A stretch of 64,000 bases of DNA, taken from Comamonadaceae bacterium (GTDB lineage: Bacteria; Pseudomonadota; Gammaproteobacteria; Burkholderiales; Burkholderiaceae_C). Positions 8,541-16,163 of this stretch are shown piece after piece. The notes beneath the pieces are model-generated. The model saw nothing but the letters and a program-made list of their open reading frames with translations, did not search any database and was not told where the DNA came from. The stretch lies in NCBI GenBank assembly GCA_947476465.1, contig CANJQN010000002.1, positions 62,001 to 126,000 on the forward strand, in the 5' to 3' direction. The position numbers and the translations under genes are program-made. Position 1 is the stretch's first letter, and the number at the start of each line of letters is the position of its first letter.

Positions 8541-9203
8541 TTGAGCCTCGATCCGCAGCAACTGCGCGTCGATCTGTGTGCCGGGCTGGGGGTCTTGGGG
8601 CTGAATCTGTCCGATGACCAAGTGACGCAGCTGCAGGACTATCTCGCCCTGGTGCAAAAGTGGAACCGCGTCTACAACCTCACGGCCGTGCGCGACCCGC
8701 TGGAGATGCTCACCCATCACCTGTTGGACAGCCTGGCCGTGGTCGGGCCGTTGCGGCGGCAGGCGGCAGGCCGGGCCCTTCGGGTGCTCGACGTGGGGTC
8801 GGGGGCAGGGCTGCCCGGCGTTGTGCTGGCGATCTGCTGCCCAGAGTTCCAGATCGACTGCGTGGACACGGTGGCCAAAAAGGCGGCGTTCATCCAGCAG
8901 GCGGCCGTCACGCTCAAACTAGCCAATCTGCGGGGCTTGCATGATCGGGTCGAGCGGCTCGCCGGGGCGTACGACGTGGTCTGCTCTCGTGCCTTCGCCT
9001 CCTTGGCCGACTTCGTCGCCTGGTCTGCGGGTGCTTTGGCGGAGCAGGGGGTTTGGATGGCGATGAAGGGCAAGCACCCGGCGCAAGAGATGGCTTCGCT
9101 GCCTGCTGGGGTGGCTGTGTTTCACGTGGAACCGTTGTCGGTTCCGGGGTTGGGGGCGGAGCGCTGCCTGGTCTGGATTGAGGTGCGCAAGGGCTTGGCC
9201 TGA
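8541..9203 (+). CDS. rsmG: 16S rRNA (guanine(527)-N7)-methyltransferase RsmG
   Basis: This 220-residue methyltransferase has the SAM-binding motif VLDVGSGAGLPGVVLA, preceded by the RsmG signature YNLTAVRDPLEMLTHHLLDSL and followed by SRAFASLADF. It methylates G527 of 16S rRNA. The only start consistent with the open frame is a TTG at 8541, because an in-frame stop lies at 8514; a GGGGG run five to nine bases upstream supports it. It follows mnmG by 25 bases, as in many bacteria. A degenerate parS sequence is embedded near its 3' end. Confidence 0.95.
   Translation: MSLDPQQLRVDLCAGLGVLGLNLSDDQVTQLQDYLALVQKWNRVYNLTAVRDPLEMLTHHLLDSLAVVGPLRRQAAGRALRVLDVGSGAGLPGVVLAICCPEFQIDCVDTVAKKAAFIQQAAVTLKLANLRGLHDRVERLAGAYDVVCSRAFASLADFVAWSAGALAEQGVWMAMKGKHPAQEMASLPAGVAVFHVEPLSVPGLGAERCLVWIEVRKGLA
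9118..9133. other. Degenerate parS-like site in rsmG
   Basis: TGTTTCACGTGGAACC carries one change in the palindromic core (A to G at position 12) compared with the two sites in mnmG. It may bind ParB weakly or be a decayed site. Confidence 0.5.
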
Positions 9204-9294
9204 GCACTTGTTCGCTTACCTGCCGGTGGGCGCGGGTCGGGATCGGGCGGGGAGAGGGCTGACGGGTTGGCATCGGCCGTCGGCAGGGGTGGGT

Positions 9295-9668
9295 CGTTCT
9301 CTGTCCATCTCGCGGGCGCCCACCCGTTGACACAAGCACCGCTTCGTCAACGCTACCGCGAAACGCCGACTCTGTGGCAACCGCGAATCGTCCGGCGCCC
9401 GACCCACCCCTACCACCGGCCTCCTCGCTACGATGCTTCATGCGTGCAATGGAATGCGGGGCCCGAAGTCCTGGGTAGTGGGTCCTGGGCCCTGCTTCCT
9501 GGGGTCGGGGTCCGGCTCGCATACCAACTCAACCACGTGGAGGGTCGACGGTTGGGGTGTCCGGGCGTCGGACGATTCGCGGTTGCCACAGAGGGTGCAT
9601 GAGGCTGCGGTGTTGACGAAGTGATCCCTGAGGACCCACACGTTCGCCCGCGAGATGGACAGAGAACG
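9295..9668. repeat. Diverged long inverted repeat in the rsmG-lysE intergenic region
   Basis: The 727-base stretch 9204-9930 holds no convincing gene. It contains a perfect 24-base inverted repeat (9295-9318 against 9645-9668) and, inside it, a 31-base pair of arms with one mismatch (9370-9400 against 9563-9593). Between these, CTTCGTCAAC and its complement GTTGACGAAG also match. Together they form two diverged arms of roughly 110-125 bases around a central spacer of about 160 bases. Apparent open frames here are mirror images produced by the palindromy. No transposase remnant or target duplication is visible. Confidence 0.75.
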
Positions 9669-9680
9669 GGCGCCCCGGCC

Positions 9681-9777
9681 GGCGGCCCGTGCCCACCAAG
9701 CAACGAACGGACTTTCGGCGCGTGACCAAGAAAGCCTGTGCACTCTGGCGGCCGGTACCCACCAAGCACCGACCGAA
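9681..9777. repeat. Imperfect direct repeat next to parS
   Basis: Two 31-base units, 9681-9711 and 9747-9777, share the core CCCACCAAGCA and differ at about six positions, with a period of 66 bases. They lie between the inverted repeat and the parS site at 9813. Their function is unknown. Confidence 0.55.
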
Positions 9778-9812
9778 TGTCAGCACGCGCGAGATGTCGC
9801 TGTCGGGGGCTG

Positions 9813-9828
9813 TGTTTCACGTGAAACT
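9813..9828. other. parS centromere site upstream of lysE/parA
   Basis: TGTTTCACGTGAAACT has an intact core and differs from consensus only at the final base. It lies about 100 bases before the LysE-family gene and 780 bases before parA. Confidence 0.9.
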
Positions 9829-9930
9829 GTCGGAGCGGCCCCGGGACAGGACAGAGCTCGCGAACAACAAGCGCACGGAAACGCACAGCGATGCCCTTAA
9901 ACTCGACCATCCTCCCGACCCGGATTCCCC

Positions 9931-10545
9931 ATGTTTGGCGTTGCAGATTACGGCGCATTTGTCGCCACCGTGCTCATTTTCCTGGCCATTCCCGGCCCGG
10001 GTAACCTGGCGCTGATCAGCTCCACCGGCAAGGGCGGCGTGCGTGGCGGGTTGGCCGCGACACTGGGCGTCATCGCGGGGGATCAGGTGCTGATGTGGGC
10101 CGCCGTGGCTGGGGTGGCCGCACTGTTGCTGGCTTCTCCAGCCGTGTTCCAGGCCTTGCAGTGGGCGGGCGCCGCCTACCTGGCCTGGCTGGGCTTGAAG
10201 ATGCTGCTGGCCAAGCCGGGCGCGGCGCCGGTGCTCAACATTCAGCCGCGCCACTACTTTCGCCAGGCCGGCCTGATAACGCTCATGAACCCCAAGGCCA
10301 TCGTGTTCTACATGGCCTTCTTCCCGCTGTTTGTCGACCCGGTCCGGCACCAGGGCCTGTTCACCTTCGCCGCGATGGCGGTCACCATCGCCGCGCTCAC
10401 CTTCGCCTATGGGCTGATCATGGTGCTGCTGGCCCACTTCCTGGCCGAGCGCCTGCGCGCCAACCCGTGGGTGCGCCGCACACTAGAGAAGATCGCGGGC
10501 CTGTGCCTTGTCGGGTTTGGCGTCAAGCTGGCCCTGGGCCGCTGA
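9931..10545 (+). CDS. LysE/RhtB family amino-acid exporter
   Basis: This 204-residue integral membrane protein has about six hydrophobic segments and the LysE/RhtB hallmarks AIPGPGNLALISSTGKGG near the N-terminus and LMNPKAIVFYMAFFPLFV in the middle. Family members export amino acids or derivatives such as lysine, homoserine or threonine; the substrate here cannot be told. It stands 60 bases upstream of parA in the same direction, within the parABS locus, and so may be co-transcribed with parA. Length and motifs are normal for the family. Confidence 0.88.
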   Translation: MFGVADYGAFVATVLIFLAIPGPGNLALISSTGKGGVRGGLAATLGVIAGDQVLMWAAVAGVAALLLASPAVFQALQWAGAAYLAWLGLKMLLAKPGAAPVLNIQPRHYFRQAGLITLMNPKAIVFYMAFFPLFVDPVRHQGLFTFAAMAVTIAALTFAYGLIMVLLAHFLAERLRANPWVRRTLEKIAGLCLVGFGVKLALGR

Positions 10546-10605
10546 GCCCCCCCAATCCGAACGCAACCACACCACCAAGCCGGCCCGCGGAGGGGCATTC
10601 AAGCA

Positions 10606-11376
10606 ATGGCCAAGATTTTTTGCGTCGCCAACCAGAAGGGTGGGGTGGGCAAGACCACCACCACCGTGAACCTGGCCGCCGGGCTGGCCAAGGTCGGCCA
10701 GCGGGTGTTGCTGGTCGACCTCGACCCGCAGGGCAATGCCACCATGGGTTCGGGCGTCGACAAGCGGCAGCTTGAGAACAGCGTCTACGACGTGTTGCTG
10801 GAGTCGGCCACGGTGGCCGAGGCGCGGGTGCGGGCCGACAAGTGCGGCTACGACCTGCTGGGCGCCAACCGCGAACTGGCCGGGGCCGAGATCGAGCTGG
10901 TGGGCCTGGAGCGGCGCGAAAAGCGCCTGAAGCAGGCGCTTACGCCAGTGCTGGCCGAATACGACTTCATCCTCATCGACTGCCCGCCCTCCCTGTCGCT
11001 GCTCACCCTCAATGGCCTGTGCACGGCCTACGGGGTGGTGGTGCCCATGCAGTGCGAGTATTTCGCGCTGGAGGGCCTGTCCGATCTGGTCAACACCATC
11101 AAGCAAGTGCATGCCAACCTCAACCCGCAGCTTCAGATCATTGGCCTGTTGCGCGTCATGTTCGACGCCCGCATCACCCTGCAGCAGCAGGTGAGCGAAC
11201 AGCTCAAGGCCCACTTCGGCGACAAGGTGTTCAACACCGTCATCCCGCGCAATGTGCGGCTGGCCGAGGCGCCCAGCTATGGGCTGCCCGGTGTGGTGTT
11301 CGATCCGTCCGCCCGCGGCAGCCTGGCTTTTGTCGAGTTCGCCAAGGAAATGGTCGAGCGCCTCGGAAAGCTGTGA
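10606..11376 (+). CDS. parA: Chromosome-partitioning ATPase ParA (Soj)
   Basis: This 256-residue P-loop ATPase of the MinD/ParA class begins almost directly with the deviant Walker A motif KGGVGKTTT at residues 11-19, lacking the N-terminal DNA-binding domain of plasmid type Ia ParA; this is the chromosomal Soj form. Walker A' DLDPQGNAT and FILIDCPPSLS follow. It binds DNA in the ATP state and moves ParB-parS complexes during segregation. It forms an operon with the hydrolase-fold gene (12 bases apart) and parB. Confidence 0.97.
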   Translation: MAKIFCVANQKGGVGKTTTTVNLAAGLAKVGQRVLLVDLDPQGNATMGSGVDKRQLENSVYDVLLESATVAEARVRADKCGYDLLGANRELAGAEIELVGLERREKRLKQALTPVLAEYDFILIDCPPSLSLLTLNGLCTAYGVVVPMQCEYFALEGLSDLVNTIKQVHANLNPQLQIIGLLRVMFDARITLQQQVSEQLKAHFGDKVFNTVIPRNVRLAEAPSYGLPGVVFDPSARGSLAFVEFAKEMVERLGKL

Positions 11377-11388
11377 CAGGCTGAAGGC

Positions 11389-11928
11389 ATGAAGCCCTCC
11401 AACGTCCTCGTGTTGCCAGGTTGGCAGGGCAGCGGCGCGCAGCATTGGCAGACCCTGTGGGAGCAGCGCCATGGCTATCGCCGCGTCGAGCAGCACGACT
11501 GGCTTCAACCCCTGCGCGGCGACTGGGTCGCGCGGCTGGAAGACGTGTTGCTGTCGTGTGACGAGCCGGTGGTGCTGGTCGCGCACGGCCTGGGCTGTGT
11601 GCTGGTGGCGGCGTGGGCGGCGCACAGCCAGAACTGTCATCGGGTTCAGGCCGCCCTGCTGGTGGCGCCGGCGGATGCGGAGCAGCTCGACCTTTTTGCG
11701 CGCCTTCGCAGCTTCGCGCCGGTGGCCCTGCACAAGTTGCCGTTTCCCAGTGTGCTGGTCGCCAGCCGCAATGACACGCTCTGCGCTTTCAGCCGGGCCC
11801 GGCTGTTCGCCTTTGCCTGGGGCTCGCAGCTGATCGACTACGGCGACGCCGGACACCTGAACGCGCAGGCTGGGGTGGCCAGCTGGCCCGAGGGCCATGT
11901 CCTGCTGCAGGACCTGATGAAGAACTGA
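11389..11928 (+). CDS. RBBP9/YdeN-type alpha/beta-hydrolase-fold protein lacking the nucleophile serine
   Basis: This 179-residue protein matches the RBBP9/YdeN serine-hydrolase family (VLVLPGWQGSGAQHWQTLWE at the start, then LLVAPAD). The nucleophile elbow, normally AHSLGC, reads AHGLGC with Gly67 encoded by GGC, one base away from the serine codon AGC. The other triad residues remain: Asp129 in SRNDTL and His156 in DAGHLN. It is therefore predicted to be inactive as a classical serine hydrolase, unless GGC reflects a sequencing error. It lies inside the par operon between parA and parB, an arrangement I recall from related bacteria, but no role in partitioning is established. Confidence 0.85.
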   Translation: MKPSNVLVLPGWQGSGAQHWQTLWEQRHGYRRVEQHDWLQPLRGDWVARLEDVLLSCDEPVVLVAHGLGCVLVAAWAAHSQNCHRVQAALLVAPADAEQLDLFARLRSFAPVALHKLPFPSVLVASRNDTLCAFSRARLFAFAWGSQLIDYGDAGHLNAQAGVASWPEGHVLLQDLMKN

Positions 11929-11965
11929 GCAAGCACTGATTCGAACAACAAGGAAGAGAAGACCC

Positions 11966-12874
11966 ATGGCCACCAAAAAACTCAAGGGCCTCGGCCGCGG
12001 CCTGGAGGCGCTGCTGGGCCCCACCGCCATCGACGCCCCCGCCGCCAACCCGGGCCTGCCGGCGTCGCTTCGGCTGGCCGACATGGTGCCCGGCGCCTAC
12101 CAGCCGCGCACCCGCATGGACGAGGGCGCGCTGTACGAGCTGGCCGAGAGCATCAAGGCCCAGGGCATCATGCAGCCCATCCTGGTACGCAGGGTCAAGC
12201 AGGGCGAGAACGAAGGCAAGTACGAAATCATTGCCGGCGAGCGCCGCTTCCGGGCGGCCCGTCTGGCCGGCCTGGACAGTGTGCCCGTGCTGGTGCGCGA
12301 CGTTCCCGACGAAGCCGCCGCTGCCATGTCGCTGATCGAGAACATCCAGCGCGAAGACCTCAACCCGCTGGAAGAGGCCCAAGGCCTGCAACGCCTGGTC
12401 AAAGAGTTTGGGCTTACTCACGAACAGGCGGCGCAGGCTGTGGGGCGCTCGCGCAGCGCCGCGTCCAACCTGTTGCGGCTGCTCAACCTGGCCGACCCGG
12501 TCCAGACCATGCTGATGGCCGGCGACCTCGACATGGGCCATGCCCGGGCATTGTTGGCTCTGGAGCGCGCCACCCAGATCACGGCCGCCAACCAGATCGC
12601 CGCCAAGAAGCTGTCGGTGCGCGAGACCGAGCGCCTGGTCAAGAAGCTTGGCGCCGAGTTCAACCTGGTCTCGCCCAAGCCTCAGAAGGAAAAGTCACGC
12701 GACCTGCGGCGGGTGGAGGAGGAGCTGTCCGACCTGCTCACCGCCGAGGTTGAGGTGCGGGTGAAAAAGCGCGTCAAGCGGCACGGCCGCTTCGAGGAGT
12801 TGGGCGAGCTGGCGATCCAGTTTGGATCGCTGGACGAGCTCAATGGCCTGATCGATCGCCTGCGCGGGCAGTGA
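11966..12874 (+). CDS. parB: Chromosome-partitioning protein ParB (Spo0J)
   Basis: This 302-residue ParB binds parS and spreads on DNA as a CTP-dependent clamp. The N-terminal ParB/Srx domain carries YQPRTRMDEGALYELAESIK, then GERRFRAARLAGL (the GERR CTP-binding box) and ENIQREDLNPLEEA. A helix-turn-helix region follows (THEQAAQAVGRSRSAASNLL), then a C-terminal dimerisation segment ending IDRLRG. AAGGAAGAGA lies ahead of the ATG. Three intact and one degenerate parS sites sit 2.1-4 kb upstream in the same window, making a complete parABS system. Confidence 0.97.
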   Translation: MATKKLKGLGRGLEALLGPTAIDAPAANPGLPASLRLADMVPGAYQPRTRMDEGALYELAESIKAQGIMQPILVRRVKQGENEGKYEIIAGERRFRAARLAGLDSVPVLVRDVPDEAAAAMSLIENIQREDLNPLEEAQGLQRLVKEFGLTHEQAAQAVGRSRSAASNLLRLLNLADPVQTMLMAGDLDMGHARALLALERATQITAANQIAAKKLSVRETERLVKKLGAEFNLVSPKPQKEKSRDLRRVEEELSDLLTAEVEVRVKKRVKRHGRFEELGELAIQFGSLDELNGLIDRLRGQ

Positions 12875-12893
12875 TTTCCCGTGAGTGAACAAA

Positions 12894-12912
12894 GCCCCGT
12901 GTCGCGCGGGGC
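12894..12912. terminator. Bidirectional hairpin between parB and a convergent gene
   Basis: GCCCCG...CGGGGC forms an eight-base GC-rich stem (with one G-U pair) 20 bases after parB stops and 23 bases after the convergent gene ends at 12936. T-tracts are weak on both sides (CGTTGTTG on plus, CTTTGTTC on minus), but the placement between converging genes supports a terminator. Confidence 0.55.
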
Positions 12913-12935
12913 CGTTGTTGCGGATATGCGCGGGC

Positions 12936-14453
12936 TCAGCCTTCGGCAGGTGCGTCGTCCGACATATTCGCAACATCGTCCTCGGTCGTGGGCAACTGAA
13001 ACTCGGACTGAAACCGGTCCTTCAGCTGCGCCTTGACCGCAGCCGGCAGGTCCGCCGCGTCGATTTCCGATGTGACGGCGTCAAGTGTCAAATGACGTTT
13101 CTGCGTGTCCTGCGACAGCACCTTCCCCAATTGCTCCGCAGCGGCCAGGGCCGCCTGAAGGTCGCCCGGGGCGGCCGCCTGCGCCTCCCTAGCCAGGCGC
13201 CGCGCCAGCGCCTGAGGAATGCCGTAGGGCGCGCCATGTTGGGTGAATTGCCTGCGTGGGCGTTGATCCGCACGCGCGACCGACCCTTGCTCGTCGGCGC
13301 CCTGCAGAAAAGTCAGCATCTTGCCCAGTGGAACGCGGGCCTGGACTGCGGCATGACCCAGTGCTTCGCCAATGACGTTGCGCGCCTGGCGTCCCAGGGT
13401 TCCGCTACCGCGTATTGTGCGGGAGGGCACCCGCAAGCGACCGACGGCCCTGCCGAGACAGGTGATGGCCCCGTCGATCTCAAGGCTCGGAAGCGCCAGC
13501 AGCACCGCGACGAGAAACTCGGGCGTGAAAGCCAGACGCTGGTGCTTCAAGTGCTCCCACGAGCCGGCGCTTTGGCGCAAGTTGTTGTTAAAGATAGTAC
13601 GGTCGTCTTGGCCGTTGAGCAGCGCGCTGCGCAATCGGCTGCGCAGCAGCTTGGCCACCCGCGAGCTCACGGGGTCGATCGGTGTGTGCTGGGGCGCGGG
13701 TGCCTGCTCCTGGCCGGCCTGCGGCGCGGGTGCCTGCAGGGCAGGGGCATGGCCTTTTCCGTCGAGCTCACGCGCGGCGGGCGCGTCTGGTCCCAATCGA
13801 TTGGCGACCGGCTGCGCGGGCGCGGGCTGCGGTGCAGGCAGATCCTCATACGCCACCAGGAAGCTGCCGTCTGAAACGCTGCCTTTGACCACCAGGGGCC
13901 GCGAGGACGTGGACGACAAGGCCGCCAGCGCTTCGGCTGACACGCGGAAGGTCACGCCGCTGACGATGGGCCCTGGCCGCAGAGCGGGGGCCGATACCTG
14001 CACCGCTTGGGACTTGTTCTCACCTCGGTTCGCGCGCGCAGCGCCGTAGACGAAGCCGATACCGTGCCCGCTGGACCGGGGCTGTTGCGGGGTCGTCAGG
14101 GGGGGGAGAACGACCGAGGAACGAACTCTCCTGGCGGCCTTGCGAACGGGGCCGCCCTCGGGCGCCTGGAAGGGCGAGGTCTCGGCATTGAACGGATCTT
14201 GCTGCTGGGGCAGCGGCTCGGCGTCGCGGTCGGTCAGTGAGGGTGAAGCCACGGGCGATGCCAGCACCGACAGCTGCTGTGAGTTGGTGAATCCATGGAA
14301 AGAAGCGGGCTCTTGCCGCACCTCAGGTGAGCGAGAGCGCACCCGACGCCGGCTGCTGGTCTCGCCGACCTGGTCGCCCTGGCTTTGCGGCGAGGGGGGG
14401 CGGGCGGGGTCGCCCGATCGACCGTGGGCGCCATGTGTGCTGGTGGGTTGCAT
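12936..14453 (-). CDS. Uncharacterised low-complexity-tailed protein A, homologous to its upstream neighbour
   Basis: I do not recognise this 505-residue protein. The first 110 residues are Ser/Pro/Gln/Arg-rich and probably disordered; a second Pro/Ala/Gln-rich linker covers about residues 205-275. The C-terminal half (about 280-440) appears globular and helical and aligns by eye with the next gene: LAFTPEFLVAVLLALPSL...LGRAVGRL, VPLGKMLTFLQ and FTQHGAPYGIPQALA match LAFSARLMTGLLTMLPAL...LGRALGR, VPVDLIVDFLR and FTRNGTRSGIAQALV. There is no signal peptide, membrane segment or catalytic motif. A disordered N-terminus resembles secreted effectors, but no secretion system is in the window, so this is only a suggestion. 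AGGA precedes the ATG. Confidence 0.7.
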   Translation of the reverse strand: MQPTSTHGAHGRSGDPARPPSPQSQGDQVGETSSRRRVRSRSPEVRQEPASFHGFTNSQQLSVLASPVASPSLTDRDAEPLPQQQDPFNAETSPFQAPEGGPVRKAARRVRSSVVLPPLTTPQQPRSSGHGIGFVYGAARANRGENKSQAVQVSAPALRPGPIVSGVTFRVSAEALAALSSTSSRPLVVKGSVSDGSFLVAYEDLPAPQPAPAQPVANRLGPDAPAARELDGKGHAPALQAPAPQAGQEQAPAPQHTPIDPVSSRVAKLLRSRLRSALLNGQDDRTIFNNNLRQSAGSWEHLKHQRLAFTPEFLVAVLLALPSLEIDGAITCLGRAVGRLRVPSRTIRGSGTLGRQARNVIGEALGHAAVQARVPLGKMLTFLQGADEQGSVARADQRPRRQFTQHGAPYGIPQALARRLAREAQAAAPGDLQAALAAAEQLGKVLSQDTQKRHLTLDAVTSEIDAADLPAAVKAQLKDRFQSEFQLPTTEDDVANMSDDAPAEG

Positions 14454-14588
14454 GATGAAAATCCTGTTCAGTAAAGGTGCTGGCTGCGGGCGATCCGCCG
14501 CCTTGACTGAACCATGGGTGACGCGCGCCCTTGCGACGATCCACGGAAGACCACGGTCTGGCTGACGGCCGTGCCGTCCTTGCGATCT

Positions 14589-16049
14589 TCAGCTCGCCTT
14601 GTGCTCCCCGGCGCCGCCGGCGCTGGCGTTGCGGGGCGAGACCCGGTCGTCGGATCGCGCCAGCGCCAGCAGTGTGGCGGCCGCGAAGTGACCGCCTTCG
14701 ACCGAGGGCGTTGACGAACTGGATGAACTGGACGAGTGCAGGGACGAAGTCGAAGCCGCGGGATGCGTGAGGTGCGTGGCGGCCGGCTTCTCGGCATCAG
14801 CTTTCGGGACGCCCTTGGCCTGCGCGCTTTCCGCGATCGGTTGTGACGGTCTCGCAAGTGCCGCAGCCAGGGCCGCCTTGCTCGCCTCATCCAGGGTCAG
14901 CGCACCAATAGCGCCCCGCAGCACGACCGTGCCGCTGACCGGCAGCGTGTCGCCGGCAAACACGCCGGTGATGGAGCGCACCCACGGACAGGCCGTCGCC
15001 AGCGGGGGATCATTCTGCGCAACCTGCTTTGCGAAGATGCCGACCAGCGCCTGCGCAATACCGCTGCGGGTGCCGTTGCGGGTGAACTCATTGCGCAGGA
15101 TGTAGCGCTTCTCGTGGGCCGGCGTGTCCCTGTTCTGGCCTTTCGCGAGATCTTTTCTGCCGGTCGAATTGGCCGAGCGCAGGAAGTCGACGATCAAATC
15201 CACCGGGACAGACGTTTCGATGGGGTGCGACCTCAGCGCCGCGGCGATTTGGCGCTGGGTATCTGGGCTCAGGTGTCCCCTTGTGCCGACCAACCCCACT
15301 CGCCCGAGCGCCCGGCCGAGCAGGTCGCGCTTGGCGGGCTCGTCCGTGAGCGCGGGCAGCATCGTCAGGAGCCCGGTCATGAGCCTTGCGCTGAACGCGA
15401 GCTTCTTGTCCCCTGGGACCGAGGCGCCCCAGTCCCGGTAGCCCTTCAGAGCATCACGGATGTCGGTTTCGCTCGCCCCCCGATCAAGCAAGGCGTTGAT
15501 CTCCGCCTGGAATGTTGCCTGTGTCGGGTCTTGGCCGACAGCTGGTACAAGCAAGCTCTCGGTCGCCACGGTCCTCAGCGTGCCCGGCTGCCCCGGCCCA
15601 GTGACCGCGGTTGGCCGTTCGCCGGTTCGCATCAGGGCCGCCTGCGCCTGGGTGATCAGCGGCGGGACGTCCGACATGTCGTCCTCGCGGGTCGGGCTTT
15701 GCGGGGCTGCGGACAGGTCACTCTTTCGATCGGGGGACGGCGGCACGGCCTTGCGGGTCTTGGCGGCGGGTTCGCCATTGGCCTGGCGCTCGCGGGCCGC
15801 CAGGGCCGGCGTGCCGGGTGATAGTGGCCTGGCGCGCTCTTGCTCGCGCGTGAGGTCAGCGCGCAGGCGGGACAGGTCCAACGAAGACGCGAGGGTCGGC
15901 ACGAACACGATCGTGGCGTCCGGGCCTGTCAGTTGTTCAACCGTGAAGCCCCAGATGGTCTGGCCGTCGGTGGTGCGGCCCTGCAGAGGGGGCAGACCCC
16001 AGCCGGGGCCCGGCAGGTAGGAAGCGCGGGCGTGGGACGTTCCGTCCAT
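14589..16049 (-). CDS. Uncharacterised low-complexity-tailed protein B, homologous to protein A
   Basis: This 486-residue protein is not recognised. A short N-terminal block (MDGTSHARASYLPGPGWGLP, then IWGFTVEQLTG) is followed by a charged, Pro-rich linker (about residues 70-180), a helical globular region (about 185-390) shared with the downstream gene, and a Ser-rich tail containing eight consecutive serines near residue 455. There is no export signal or membrane helix. GGAG precedes the ATG at 16049. The two homologous genes are 135 bases apart on the same strand, suggesting tandem duplication with strong divergence. The promoter-like elements ahead of it resemble those before the 709-residue protein at 31276. 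It could be an effector, a toxin or a structural protein; no function can be assigned. Confidence 0.7.
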   Translation of the reverse strand: MDGTSHARASYLPGPGWGLPPLQGRTTDGQTIWGFTVEQLTGPDATIVFVPTLASSLDLSRLRADLTREQERARPLSPGTPALAARERQANGEPAAKTRKAVPPSPDRKSDLSAAPQSPTREDDMSDVPPLITQAQAALMRTGERPTAVTGPGQPGTLRTVATESLLVPAVGQDPTQATFQAEINALLDRGASETDIRDALKGYRDWGASVPGDKKLAFSARLMTGLLTMLPALTDEPAKRDLLGRALGRVGLVGTRGHLSPDTQRQIAAALRSHPIETSVPVDLIVDFLRSANSTGRKDLAKGQNRDTPAHEKRYILRNEFTRNGTRSGIAQALVGIFAKQVAQNDPPLATACPWVRSITGVFAGDTLPVSGTVVLRGAIGALTLDEASKAALAAALARPSQPIAESAQAKGVPKADAEKPAATHLTHPAASTSSLHSSSSSSSSTPSVEGGHFAAATLLALARSDDRVSPRNASAGGAGEHKAS

Positions 16050-16085
16050 GGTGTCATCTCCAGAAGAGCGCCGAAACAGCTGGCG

Positions 16086-16118
16086 CGATAGAGCCCAACC
16101 GTATGCGGATGGGCTGTC
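16086..16118 (-). promoter_or_regulatory. Putative promoter of protein B (GACAGCCC...CTATCG)
   Basis: On the minus strand GACAGCCCATCC begins at 16118 and CTATCG lies at 16091-16086, ending 36 bases before the ATG. The same pair (GACAGCCCCTCC and TTATAG) precedes the gene at 31276 with almost identical internal and start-codon spacing. The shared arrangement is seen; promoter function is inferred. Confidence 0.4.
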
Positions 16119-16163
16119 TGGAGAAAGCGATAAGGCTGACAGGCCGGGTAAACCCTGGGTACC

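Noticed and set aside
9216..9958. Several open frames of 60-200 codons between rsmG and lysE.
   Set aside because: They overlap each other in opposite directions, have low-complexity translations and arise from the inverted repeat; none has a ribosome site or recognisable product.
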